From an uncultured Muribaculum sp. (GTDB taxonomy: Bacteria; Bacteroidota; Bacteroidia; Bacteroidales; Muribaculaceae): DNA of 52,024 nucleotides. Below the pieces are notes generated by a model that was not told the DNA's origin, ran no database searches, and was given only the letters and a program-made list of their open reading frames with translations. Where the stretch lies: positions 1 to 52,024 of the forward strand of contig CAJUTE010000015.1 of assembly GCA_910589555.1 (NCBI GenBank), read 5' to 3'. This document shows, in pieces, positions 24,546 to 33,226 of this stretch (its first letter is position 1; every line of letters starts with the position of its first letter). A program made the translations under genes and the position numbers.

Positions 24546-26486
24546 TTATATAATTGCAGCGAATCCGCCATTGCCTAATACTTTAACGGTGACTTTGCCG
24601 TCGTCGGATGTGATTTCCTCATAGTCAAATGAGTTAATATCTTTTCCGTCCTTTATGAGGGTGAATTTCTTGCCGATGCACTCTTCGGGAAGATTGAACG
24701 TGATTTCGCGTTCCTTGTCAACACCGCTGATAGCTCCGATGAACCACTTGTCGCCGCTTTTGCGAGCCACAACAGCGTAGTCAGAGGGGTAGCCGGCGAG
24801 CAAACGGCTTTCGTCCCAAGCGGCAGGCACCTCTTTCAGATAGTTTTTGGGGAGTTCAGGCAGAGCTGTGTATCCCTCCATGCGGTCGGCGAAGCACTGG
24901 AATCCTGATTCGAATACAGTGGCGAGTGCAAGCTGGTGAGCCATTGAAGTGCGGCGGAACGCCTCTACACCCTGACGTATTTTATTGGAGAATGTGACAG
25001 GGGTGTAGTCCATCGATCCTACCACGTTGCGGGTGAATGGAACGGTGGCATTGTGGGCAGCGGCAGCATCGCATCGCGGTTGGCGTCCTAATGTTTCGGC
25101 TCCTCTGATTGCCTCGGTAGTCATGAGGTTGGGGTAGGTGCGTTCAAAACCTCGCGGCAGAGTGGCTCCGTGGAGGTCGACCATGAGATGATTGTCGGCG
25201 GCATCTTTCAGGATTGCCGGATATAGCTCGATGACGCGCTGCTTGTCGGTGTCGAAGAAGTCAACCTTTATGCCCTTCACGCCCATCTTGCTTATGCGAG
25301 CCATTTCGGCTTTGCGCAGTTCCGGGTCAGCCATTATGCGGCGTTGCGGAGATGAGGTTTCATCGCTGCCTGAACCGGAGTGGTACCATAGCCATATTCC
25401 CACGCCATTTTTGTTGGCATAGTCGACCACGCCTTCCACGCCCTTGCCGTCCATGCGTTGCCATCCGGCATCAATCAGGGAGTATTCCCAGCCCATGTCG
25501 CGGCAGAAATCGACGTATTTCAATTGTTTCTTGTAGTCGAGCACTGAACGTCCTTCATACCACCAGCTCCACGCCGAGCGTCCCGGCTTGATCCACTCGG
25601 TGTCTTCCACGACCGATGCGGGGTTGAGGTGAGCCACCATCTGAGTGGTGAATATGGTGTTGAGGTCGGATCCTATGATAACGGCGCGCCAAGGGGTGTA
25701 CCATGGTGTCGTGGATTTGGGCTGAGGATCATCGGGAATGATCGGCTCCTCTTTTTCGGGGAAACGGATTTTATAAGCTCCGTTTCTGCCGGAATTGTCG
25801 ACATGAGTTGCCGGATAGGTTCCGTCAAGATAGGCTTCGGTTATCATCATCCACTTGTCGCCGGCTTCAAAGAGCATGGGGAATGCCCATCCTTTTTCAT
25901 TGGGCGACGGGGTGTTGATGGCGATGCCGTTTTCGGAGTATTGTTCGTAGCTTGGTTTGTGGCGTTCGTTCCAGTCGTAGGGGTGGATCCATGCCTTGCC
26001 GTCGTCGGCAATCACAAATTCGGTCATCTCTTCGGTGATGGTGCAGGTGTCGGCTGATGTCTCGGGGAATCCGTAGCGGAATGCGGCTCCGTCGTCAAAC
26101 ACTCGGACAATCAGTTGGAATTCCTTGGCATTGTCATCACTGAATGTCAGTGTCATCTCCTCGCAACGGTTGCGGGTGGAGGTCTTTTTTCCTGACTTCA
26201 AGGTATATGCCTCGTCGATGCTTTGGCGTTGTATGTCCTTGAACTTGGCATTGGCACCATAGTTGTAGCCATTCATAGTGAGACCGAGGTCGGAAAAATC
26301 GATAGCGGCTGAGTCCTTGTAGAGAATTTTATATTCAAGCTTCCGGCTGTCGCCGTCAGCCGTGTTTTGTGCGATGAATTTCACGTTTCCATCGGGCGAC
26401 ACCGCTTCCCAAGCTGTGGTTTTAGGTCCACAGCTCGACAGCGATAGCATGCCTATGCAAAAAAAGCTGATTAATGATGTTTTCAT
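24546..26486 (-). CDS. GH97 lipoprotein, retaining (alpha-galactosidase-type)
   Basis: A 646-residue lipoprotein (lipobox LSSCG, Cys19) of family GH97. The N-terminal beta-sandwich is followed by the catalytic barrel with PWRAVIIGSDL, IKPGRSAWSWWYEG, MGWEYSLIDAGWQR and GIKVDFFDTD. Asp409 in KVDFF sits where retaining GH97 enzymes such as the Bacteroides alpha-galactosidase have their nucleophile; inverting members (SusB type) use Glu elsewhere. Glu458 in MTTEAIRG is the likely acid/base. Substrate is therefore more likely alpha-galactoside, or possibly beta-L-arabinopyranoside, than starch. Anchored at the membrane and next to a second, diverged GH97. Confidence 0.92.
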   Translation of the reverse strand: MKTSLISFFCIGMLSLSSCGPKTTAWEAVSPDGNVKFIAQNTADGDSRKLEYKILYKDSAAIDFSDLGLTMNGYNYGANAKFKDIQRQSIDEAYTLKSGKKTSTRNRCEEMTLTFSDDNAKEFQLIVRVFDDGAAFRYGFPETSADTCTITEEMTEFVIADDGKAWIHPYDWNERHKPSYEQYSENGIAINTPSPNEKGWAFPMLFEAGDKWMMITEAYLDGTYPATHVDNSGRNGAYKIRFPEKEEPIIPDDPQPKSTTPWYTPWRAVIIGSDLNTIFTTQMVAHLNPASVVEDTEWIKPGRSAWSWWYEGRSVLDYKKQLKYVDFCRDMGWEYSLIDAGWQRMDGKGVEGVVDYANKNGVGIWLWYHSGSGSDETSSPQRRIMADPELRKAEMARISKMGVKGIKVDFFDTDKQRVIELYPAILKDAADNHLMVDLHGATLPRGFERTYPNLMTTEAIRGAETLGRQPRCDAAAAHNATVPFTRNVVGSMDYTPVTFSNKIRQGVEAFRRTSMAHQLALATVFESGFQCFADRMEGYTALPELPKNYLKEVPAAWDESRLLAGYPSDYAVVARKSGDKWFIGAISGVDKEREITFNLPEECIGKKFTLIKDGKDINSFDYEEITSDDGKVTVKVLGNGGFAAII

Positions 26487-26491
26487 GTTAT

Positions 26492-28378
26492 TTATTTTTT
26501 TGTAAATTTCACAATATATCCACCTCCGCTACGCATGCGTCCGGTGAGCGAGTCGGTGTTGCGGCAGAACACACGTTCCTTTTTGATTGAAGCTCCATCG
26601 CCGGGACGGTCCTTGTAGACGGTGCCTTCATACCATCCGTCGTTAAGGAAAGAGAGCGGGAATTGCATGGTGCGTTCTTGTGAGCCGTTTAGCACGGCAA
26701 GGTACCAAGTGTCGCCCTTGCGGCGGGCAAATGCGGCTATCTCGCCTATTTCGCTTTGCGGGAGGACTATTGTCTCATCCCATTCGGCGGGCATGGATTT
26801 GAACAGGTCGACAGCGGGATTGTCAAGAATGTTCTGCGGGTGTGATCCGAAGAAGATGACTGAGGAGTTGAACACCAGAGCGGTGGCGATCTGATGACAC
26901 CAGGATGTCTCCAGACGGCGCTCGCCGAAGACCACGGGTGTATAGTCGCCGGCGCCCACCACAAAGCGGGTGAATGGGAGTGTCACGTTGTGGGTGGTCC
27001 ATTCAAATTGATGCTTGCCGTATTCCAATCCGTGCACACCCTCCCGGCTCATCTCATTGGGCCATGAGCGCACCTCACCTGTGGGCTTGTTGCTGCCGTG
27101 GATGTTGAGCATGAGTTTATGTTCGGCGGCTTCTTTGAGACACGCCTGATATAAGTCGATGAACTCTTTTGATTCATGGGACATGGCGTCGAGCTTCAAC
27201 CCTACGATGCCTAAGCGTTGGCAGCGGTCAAACAGCTCTTTGCGTTTTTGCGGGTCACGCACGTCTCTTCCATGACGCCACAGCCATATCTTCACACCCA
27301 GTTTGTCGGAATAATCGACGAGATCTTTGATCTGCTCGTCGGTCCAGCGGTACCAGAATGCGTCGACAGTGTTGTATTCAAATCCGAGCTCTCCTGCAAG
27401 TCGGGAAAATTCCTTCATTCCCTCGACTGTGCGTTCGCCGCCGTCGAGCCAGCACCACACTGATCTCCCGGGTTTGACCCAGTCGGTGTTCACCCCTTTG
27501 GGGAACAGTTTCTTGTCGGGGGCAGGGGACAGGTTGGCGATGAGGTCGGTGTTCACCAGTTCATTTAAATCATCGGCTATGATGATGCTTCTCCAGGGGG
27601 TAGCGATGTCGCCTGCGATCGCCGCCGGTGCCGACAGTCTCTGAGCCTCTTCAAGGCTGTAGTCATGGGCAAACGGATATCCGGCAGGCTGGGCATGCCC
27701 GAGGCGAGTGACGAGTCCGCGTTTTCCATCGGCTTGCAGTGACATTCCGGCATAATTTCTCAACGCCGCTTCAGAAATGCATAGATAGCCGTGGTTGTCG
27801 GGGAGCTGAATAGTGATGGGTGGAGCTGCCCACTCTCCGTTTTGCACCTCGGAAATCTCTTTTTTCAGGTGTAAGCCTTCGTAATGGGCATACATATCGT
27901 GGTACCATATCAGGCTTCCTTCAGGGATGACAAAGGTGGTCGCTTCGTCAGGCACTCTTTCAGCTCCTGATTTGCCGGGAGCGAGAATGCGGAAAGCGAC
28001 ACCGTCATCGTAAGCTCTTGCGTCGATGGTGAACTCATCGCCTGAAGCCCCTTTTACCGCGAGAGTCATGCCGTTTGCCCGGTTCACGGCTTTTGAATGG
28101 GCGCCTCGGGTGGCGTAGGTTTCATCGATATTGTAGAAACGTGGCGCTGATGCGTGGCAATCGTCAGTAAGAGTCTTCCCGTCGATGGAGAATACTACTG
28201 GCGATTTTTCAATCACGAGTTCTCCGGCCTTGGTCACATCGAAAAAGATGTTGCCTTCGTTGAACTGCCATTGAAAAGCTATATTTCCGTCAGGGCTTTT
28301 TAATGAGGTGGTCTGTGCCGAGGCGTTGAATGCGCCTAAGCACGAGACCATAATCATTCCTGTTTTGAATAGATTCAT
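26492..28378 (-). CDS. GH97 family glycosidase, second divergent copy
   Basis: A 628-residue secreted GH97 protein; the signal peptide ends about residue 21 (ASAQT). It keeps the family frame (PWRSIIIADDLNELV, VKPGRSVWCWLDGG, LGFEYNTVDAFWYRW) and has Asp397 in GLKLDAM at the retaining nucleophile position. It lacks the lipobox of its neighbour and is only distantly similar to it, so the pair probably attacks different linkages. The HGSNKPTGEVRSWPNEMSREGVHG segment contains Glu candidates for the acid/base. It lies 5 nt upstream of the other GH97 and 12 nt downstream of GH28. Confidence 0.9.
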   Translation of the reverse strand: MNLFKTGMIMVSCLGAFNASAQTTSLKSPDGNIAFQWQFNEGNIFFDVTKAGELVIEKSPVVFSIDGKTLTDDCHASAPRFYNIDETYATRGAHSKAVNRANGMTLAVKGASGDEFTIDARAYDDGVAFRILAPGKSGAERVPDEATTFVIPEGSLIWYHDMYAHYEGLHLKKEISEVQNGEWAAPPITIQLPDNHGYLCISEAALRNYAGMSLQADGKRGLVTRLGHAQPAGYPFAHDYSLEEAQRLSAPAAIAGDIATPWRSIIIADDLNELVNTDLIANLSPAPDKKLFPKGVNTDWVKPGRSVWCWLDGGERTVEGMKEFSRLAGELGFEYNTVDAFWYRWTDEQIKDLVDYSDKLGVKIWLWRHGRDVRDPQKRKELFDRCQRLGIVGLKLDAMSHESKEFIDLYQACLKEAAEHKLMLNIHGSNKPTGEVRSWPNEMSREGVHGLEYGKHQFEWTTHNVTLPFTRFVVGAGDYTPVVFGERRLETSWCHQIATALVFNSSVIFFGSHPQNILDNPAVDLFKSMPAEWDETIVLPQSEIGEIAAFARRKGDTWYLAVLNGSQERTMQFPLSFLNDGWYEGTVYKDRPGDGASIKKERVFCRNTDSLTGRMRSGGGYIVKFTKK

Positions 28379-28390
28379 TGTGTCGGCTTT

Positions 28391-29761
28391 TTATTTGTAG
28401 ATTTCCACGTCGGCATCCTCGCAGAGTATCTCGGGACGCGCATCGGGATTTTTAAGCTCGAAAGTCACATTTTTAAGTTTCAAACCGCGTGCGTGTCGCG
28501 CCCACACTCCGTATGCGGGGATTTTCGGACCGAAAGTCTTCACTTCGGGATACTGGTCGATAGCTTCCGGAACTTTGCTCAATGCATCTTCCGGAGTGCC
28601 TGTGCCAAGCAGTCGGATGTGTATATTTTCCAATGTGAGGTTGGTGATATAGTGTCCCGGTATTCCGGTGATGAGAATGCCGGAGGGCGGATCGAGCTGT
28701 GCCTTGTCGGCTGCGATGGCATTGACGTTGCGGATTGTCACATTCTCGAATGAACCGATAGGCTGCTTGGTATCCTCGTTTTTGCGGAACACGTTAAGAC
28801 GGGCGCCGAGACGGAACAACATGGGGGTGCGCACTTCGTCCATAGTAATGTCGGAAATCTCCACATTGCGCAGATGCGCTCCGTCGACTGAGAATAGTTT
28901 TATGCCTCCGTTCTTGGTGTCGTATATCTTGCAATTGCTGATGCGGATATTTTCAAACGGAGCCATGGACTCGGTTCCCATCTTTATTCCCGATTGGTTG
29001 GACTTCAGGAGCATATCGCTCACGATGATGTCGCTGCACGCCATTTTGCTTGACGTGGTCTTGAAGCAAAGCGCGTCGTCGCCGCTGATTATGTCGCAAT
29101 GGCTTATGCGCACGTGCTGGCATCCGTCGATGTCGATGCCGTCGTTATGGGCAACGCCGAAACTTCGGATGGTGACATTTGATATGTTCACGTTGCGGCA
29201 GTGGAAGTAGTGAGAGGTCCATGCTCCGGCATATCGGAGGGTGACGCCGTTGACGTTGACTCCGTCGCAACGCACAAGGCGCACCAGGAACGGACGTAAC
29301 CCCCAGCGGTCTTTTTCAGGACGGGTGTCCTCTTTTATATGTCGTTCCTTCAGCGCGGAGCCTTGACCGTCGATTGCGCCCTCGCCGGTGAGCCCGATGT
29401 TGTGAGCGTCGACAGCCACGAGAAGCGCGCGTCCCACCTCAATGCCGAGACCTTCGGTGAACGGGTCGAGATTGTCGTAAGCCTTATAGTCGGTGGTTCC
29501 GAGAATCAGTGCGTCTTTCTCCAAGTGAAGTGTCACGTTGTCTTTAAGCTGTATTGTAGCCGAAAGATAGGTGCCTTTGGGTACTATCACGGTGCCGCCA
29601 CCTGCCTTGTGGCAGGCATCGATCGCTTTTTGTATAGCCGGTGATTCGATGCGTTTGCCATTGCCCTTGGCACCGTATTTTTTCACATTAAAAGTCTGTG
29701 CCTGTAAGCCGCAGCTGAGGGCGATAAGCACACTGATGAATATTGCTGAGATCTTCTTCAT
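28391..29761 (-). CDS. GH28 polygalacturonase-like glycosidase
   Basis: A 456-residue secreted GH28 enzyme with an N-terminal FNVKKYGAKGNGK strand after the signal peptide (~1-21). Parallel beta-helix motifs include NDGIDIDG (the NTD-type catalytic Asp) and SGDDALCFK (the catalytic Asp pair). The canonical G-H-G loop is replaced by QSGIKMGTES and the R-I-K motif by GGIKLF, so the usual active-site His is absent at its normal place. Family members cleave alpha-galacturonides and related pectin linkages; this variant may be an exo-enzyme with another substrate. It follows the DUF362 gene by 8 nt. Confidence 0.88.
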   Translation of the reverse strand: MKKISAIFISVLIALSCGLQAQTFNVKKYGAKGNGKRIESPAIQKAIDACHKAGGGTVIVPKGTYLSATIQLKDNVTLHLEKDALILGTTDYKAYDNLDPFTEGLGIEVGRALLVAVDAHNIGLTGEGAIDGQGSALKERHIKEDTRPEKDRWGLRPFLVRLVRCDGVNVNGVTLRYAGAWTSHYFHCRNVNISNVTIRSFGVAHNDGIDIDGCQHVRISHCDIISGDDALCFKTTSSKMACSDIIVSDMLLKSNQSGIKMGTESMAPFENIRISNCKIYDTKNGGIKLFSVDGAHLRNVEISDITMDEVRTPMLFRLGARLNVFRKNEDTKQPIGSFENVTIRNVNAIAADKAQLDPPSGILITGIPGHYITNLTLENIHIRLLGTGTPEDALSKVPEAIDQYPEVKTFGPKIPAYGVWARHARGLKLKNVTFELKNPDARPEILCEDADVEIYK

Positions 29762-29769
29762 GGGCTGTG

Positions 29770-31713
29770 TTATTTTACTTCGGTTAGGATTGAGATTCCT
29801 TGCAAGCGGTTGCTGCGTCGTCCTTGGATTTCCAGCTCAAGAGTGCTTTCGCCTTTTTCAAGATGGATGGGGAAGTAGAATTTGCCGGTTTTGTTGCCTG
29901 TGGTTGCGAGGAATCCAAAGTTTTCGGTAACTTTCTTTCCGTTGATATAGATGATAGCCGGAACGGGGTCGCTTCCCTTGTAGGTTGCGCAGAGGAAATA
30001 ATCGCCGGTTGCGGGAGCGGAAATTTTCCAAGTTGCGGCGTTGCGTTCTTTAGTGCGTTCGCCCGAGAGAGCGATCCAACCCTCTTTATCGGCAGAGAAT
30101 GTGCCTTGTAGCGATGCAGCTTTTGCCGGATAATTCTTGACTTTTTTGAATTTGCGCACCACAATCGGCTGAGCGGCTACGACTGAATCGCCGTTCTTCA
30201 CCTGCAGGTCAAAACGGGTGGTGTTTTTAACGGGGAGTGTCATTTTTCCGCTTTTTTCCACCGGTTTGCCGTTGAGCAACACGGTTTCGCCGTTGGATGT
30301 GTTCCAAGCGAGTGTTATTTTTCCGTTGTCATCGACAGCGAGACGGTCGGCGTAGAAGCTTTCGATGGCTCCACGGTTGGAGTCAAGGGGCACTCTGAAG
30401 AGCTCAATGCCATAACCTGAGCCGAGGTTGCGGCTATATTGACGGTCGTCGGGGTTGTTCCAGTGTTCATGTACTCCGAGGCTCACCTGGTCTTTGCCCA
30501 CATAGTTGGTCTTGGAGGGAGGATTGCCTATCATCGCGGCTTCATGAAGGAAATTATCGGCATTAGCGGCAAGCGGCAGCTCAGAGTTGATGAAGTCGAG
30601 CACCACCGACTCGATAGCCACCTGGTCATTGGAGGCGAAGAAGCTTGAGGTCCATCCGTCATTGAACGGGGCGCGGGTGAATTTCACGGCTTTGCCGTTG
30701 TGCTTGGGATTGACATACATTCCGTCGACGATATACACCAGTGTGTTGCCACCGAAATATTTGTTGGACATAAGGTCGACGATGCTGTTGTAGGTGCCCA
30801 TTCCACGAGCGTTTGACCAGTCGCGTATAGAGTAGTGCAACGCCGAGCAGTTGGCAAGTGAACCGAACTGGTTTTTACCAGTAGCGGTGATTCCGGTTTG
30901 ACCGGCTGAGTCTTTCCATTTGTCGGTGGGCTGAGAGTGGCGTTTCAAGAGAGCCATGTTGATCATGTAGTCAGCTTCATAGGCTGCGCGAGCTATTGAC
31001 TTTGAAAGCTCGTTGGTGATCTCCTGTGAGTATTCTACCGCATTAGGAACGAAACCACCCCAATTTTGATAAGACACGCCGGGATATATAGGCTCGACAT
31101 AGTTGTAGACGGCAGATATGCCTCGGCGCTGTGCGTCGTAGACGGTTATGCACTCTTGCGGCACTCCCATGATGTCGACGAGCTGATGGATAAGAGCGAG
31201 TACTGATTGAGGAGTGGCATCAATGATATTGGTACCTCCATTGTCATTAAGATTGATTTTGATAGCAATCTTTTCACCTTTCTTGTAGCCTGTATCGCCT
31301 TTTCCTTTTTTAGCGTTGAGAGCCTTGAACAGTTCATCCCAAGCCGGAGCTATGGAGGATTGGTTGGTGAGTGCGATTATGGCACCCTCCATCATGTCGT
31401 TGACACGGGTCTGGCTGTTGTTGTCAGGATCGGAATACAGTCCGGTTTTACCATCCCAAGCAGCGGCTTTAGGATCGTATGCCCAAGCCACGCGTCCCGG
31501 ATGTATGCCTTTAGCCACGCCGACAGGGGTGTTTGGCTTGTCGACCGGAGAGAATAGTCCCATGTCGGTTCCTTCATCGGCTTGACGATAGGGCTGTTGC
31601 GCATAGGCAGGGGTTGCCGACAGAACATATAACCCAAGCAGCGGGTACAAAACTTTCCTTAGTGATGATGTGATCGAGGCACTGTTGCCTGCTAAAATAT
31701 CAGTAATTTCCAT
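29770..31713 (-). CDS. Secreted DUF362-family protein with C-terminal beta domain
   Basis: A 647-residue protein from the ATG at 31713 (MEITDILAG), with an exported N-terminus (hydrophobic segment ending TPAYAQQ). Residues ~55-420 are a DUF362-type domain (GIHPGRVAWAYDP, GYKKGEKIAIKINLNDN, VPQECITVYDAQ, ADYMINMALLKRH, FASNDQVAIESVVLDF, YSRNLGSGYGIEL), shared with the protein at 31922-33214. The final ~180 residues form a beta-sandwich ending in ALSGERTKERN and LQGISILTEVK that looks carbohydrate-binding. DUF362 has no established glycan activity and the ferredoxin cysteines of some DUF362 proteins are absent. An upstream TTG at 31740 overlaps the promoter box and cannot be the start. First gene of the GH operon. 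Confidence 0.75.
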   Translation of the reverse strand: MEITDILAGNSASITSSLRKVLYPLLGLYVLSATPAYAQQPYRQADEGTDMGLFSPVDKPNTPVGVAKGIHPGRVAWAYDPKAAAWDGKTGLYSDPDNNSQTRVNDMMEGAIIALTNQSSIAPAWDELFKALNAKKGKGDTGYKKGEKIAIKINLNDNGGTNIIDATPQSVLALIHQLVDIMGVPQECITVYDAQRRGISAVYNYVEPIYPGVSYQNWGGFVPNAVEYSQEITNELSKSIARAAYEADYMINMALLKRHSQPTDKWKDSAGQTGITATGKNQFGSLANCSALHYSIRDWSNARGMGTYNSIVDLMSNKYFGGNTLVYIVDGMYVNPKHNGKAVKFTRAPFNDGWTSSFFASNDQVAIESVVLDFINSELPLAANADNFLHEAAMIGNPPSKTNYVGKDQVSLGVHEHWNNPDDRQYSRNLGSGYGIELFRVPLDSNRGAIESFYADRLAVDDNGKITLAWNTSNGETVLLNGKPVEKSGKMTLPVKNTTRFDLQVKNGDSVVAAQPIVVRKFKKVKNYPAKAASLQGTFSADKEGWIALSGERTKERNAATWKISAPATGDYFLCATYKGSDPVPAIIYINGKKVTENFGFLATTGNKTGKFYFPIHLEKGESTLELEIQGRRSNRLQGISILTEVK

Positions 31714-31737
31714 TGCATTAAAATAATATTCCGAAAA

Positions 31738-31745
31738 CAAAGATA
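31738..31745 (-). promoter_or_regulatory. TAnnTTTG promoter of the DUF362-GH28-GH97 operon
   Basis: TATCTTTG on the minus strand, 24 nt before the ATG at 31713. Its position rules out the in-frame TTG at 31740 as start codon. Confidence 0.65.
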
Positions 31746-31825
31746 TGAATCATCAAAGGAATAATTTTCTACTATTATACCAATTCTTTTTAGAATCGTA
31801 TCAATGGTTGCTAACATGGATAAAG

Positions 31826-31859
31826 AAAGAGAGCGTTCTTTCGCAAGGACGCTCTCTTT
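31826..31859 (-). terminator. Intrinsic terminator of the GH29-GH95-DUF362 operon
   Basis: An 11-bp outer stem (31826-31836 with 31849-31859) continues with five more pairs to a TCGC loop. On the minus strand it is followed by TCTTTAT. It stands between the two DUF362 genes and splits the locus into separate transcripts. Confidence 0.88.
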
Positions 31860-31921
31860 ACGGATTAGTACATAAATACACAGTTTTATACTTATATAGT
31901 AAATACAATTTAGGCAAATAA

Positions 31922-33214
31922 TTATTTCGGACGGCTTACATAAATGAGTTCGATGCCGGTGTCTTTTCCCAGATTGCGGCTATATTGCTTGTCTTTTTTG
32001 TTGTTCCAATGTTCGAGCACTCCAAGACTCGGGGCGGTGGTGCCGTCGCGTTCGGGATCATAGACTGTGCCTGACACCGGCTGATCGGCGAGAGCGGCTT
32101 CGACGAGGTACATATCACAATAGTCCACATCTGCCATGGTGGGGAACTCCGAGGCGAGGAAGTCGATGCCAACAGCGTCGATCGCCACTCCGTCCTGTGA
32201 TGCGAACAGCGAGCATGGCCAGCTGTTGTTGAACGGCTCCATCTGCCATTTTCCCGAGGGAGCGCCGTTCACGTCCTTTGACCCATACAGTCCGTCGATG
32301 AGGAAAAGCATTGTTTTTGCTCCGAGGTCTTTGTGAGCCATATAGTCGGTGAATGTCATATACCGTGGTTTTCCTCCGCGATCCTGATTGAAGTTGTTGT
32401 GCTGGTTCTTTCGGAAATTGCGGTCAATGTTGGTGGCTCCATACCAGTTTTTGGCACACAGAGTCACCCCTTGTCCGCCATGACCTTTGAGCAGGCACAT
32501 ATTGATGAGGTAGTCGGCGTCGATCACACAGTTGGCAAGCCCTGTGGCAAGCCGTCCGTTGTCAACAGAGTAGGGGATTGCATTTTCGGTATATGTGGCT
32601 TTAGTTCTTCCCTCACCGCCCTCGTTGTCCATGTAGATGATGTCGGGAAACTCATCGTGGCATTTTTTGAACAATGCATTGGTCATGAACCGGCTTGCAT
32701 CAAAAAGCGTGATAGCCTCCTGTGGCACTCCGCCTTCGTTGACAAGGCTGCGGAGCAGAGCGAGGGTGACATGGGGAGAGGCATTGAGTTGCTCGTTGTC
32801 CTCATAGACAAAGGTGTTGTTCATGTTAGCCTTGATCGCGATTTTTTCACCTTTGCGATATCCGTGCTTGCCTCTGCCATTTCTTGAGTTGAAATCGGCG
32901 AAGAGGGCTTTCCACGCTTTTGACGGCTTTTTCTCGCCGGTGAGGGCGGTTATGGCGTTTTCTACGAGCCAGTCGGCTGCCTCCTGGTCGTTCCAACGCT
33001 CTTCGTACCACCTTCCGTCGCCTTTCTCCCATGTGGCGGCTCCGGGAGCATGAGCCCAAGCCACACGTCCGGGATGGATGCCGCGCGCTTCACCCACGGG
33101 ATTGTTTTTGCCCCATGCCATGCGAGGTTCCGATTGTTGTGCGTTTATCGCGCCGAATGAGCATATAAGAGAGGCGAGAGATGAGATTGCTATTTTTTTT
33201 GCGTTAAATTTCAT
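31922..33214 (-). CDS. Secreted DUF362-family protein
   Basis: A 430-residue exported protein (signal peptide ~1-25, ends INAQQ) made of a single DUF362-type domain. It shares GIHPGRVAWA, GYRKGEKIAIKANMN, GGVPQEAITLFDASR, ADYLINMCLLKGHGG, FASQDGVAIDAVGIDF and YSRNLGKDTGIELIYV with the longer copy at 29770-31713 but lacks its C-terminal beta domain. Repeated Asp, His and Asn residues in shared motifs could form a metal or sugar site; no activity is known. Last gene of its operon. Two copies, each at an operon edge of the same hydrolase locus, argue for a role in glycan processing. Confidence 0.75.
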   Translation of the reverse strand: MKFNAKKIAISSLASLICSFGAINAQQSEPRMAWGKNNPVGEARGIHPGRVAWAHAPGAATWEKGDGRWYEERWNDQEAADWLVENAITALTGEKKPSKAWKALFADFNSRNGRGKHGYRKGEKIAIKANMNNTFVYEDNEQLNASPHVTLALLRSLVNEGGVPQEAITLFDASRFMTNALFKKCHDEFPDIIYMDNEGGEGRTKATYTENAIPYSVDNGRLATGLANCVIDADYLINMCLLKGHGGQGVTLCAKNWYGATNIDRNFRKNQHNNFNQDRGGKPRYMTFTDYMAHKDLGAKTMLFLIDGLYGSKDVNGAPSGKWQMEPFNNSWPCSLFASQDGVAIDAVGIDFLASEFPTMADVDYCDMYLVEAALADQPVSGTVYDPERDGTTAPSLGVLEHWNNKKDKQYSRNLGKDTGIELIYVSRPK

Positions 33215-33226
33215 TGTCGGGGAGTG

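Noticed and set aside
31714..31740. Upstream TTG start for the longer DUF362 gene
   Set aside because: The TTG is part of the TATCTTTG promoter box, so it would lie before the transcription start.
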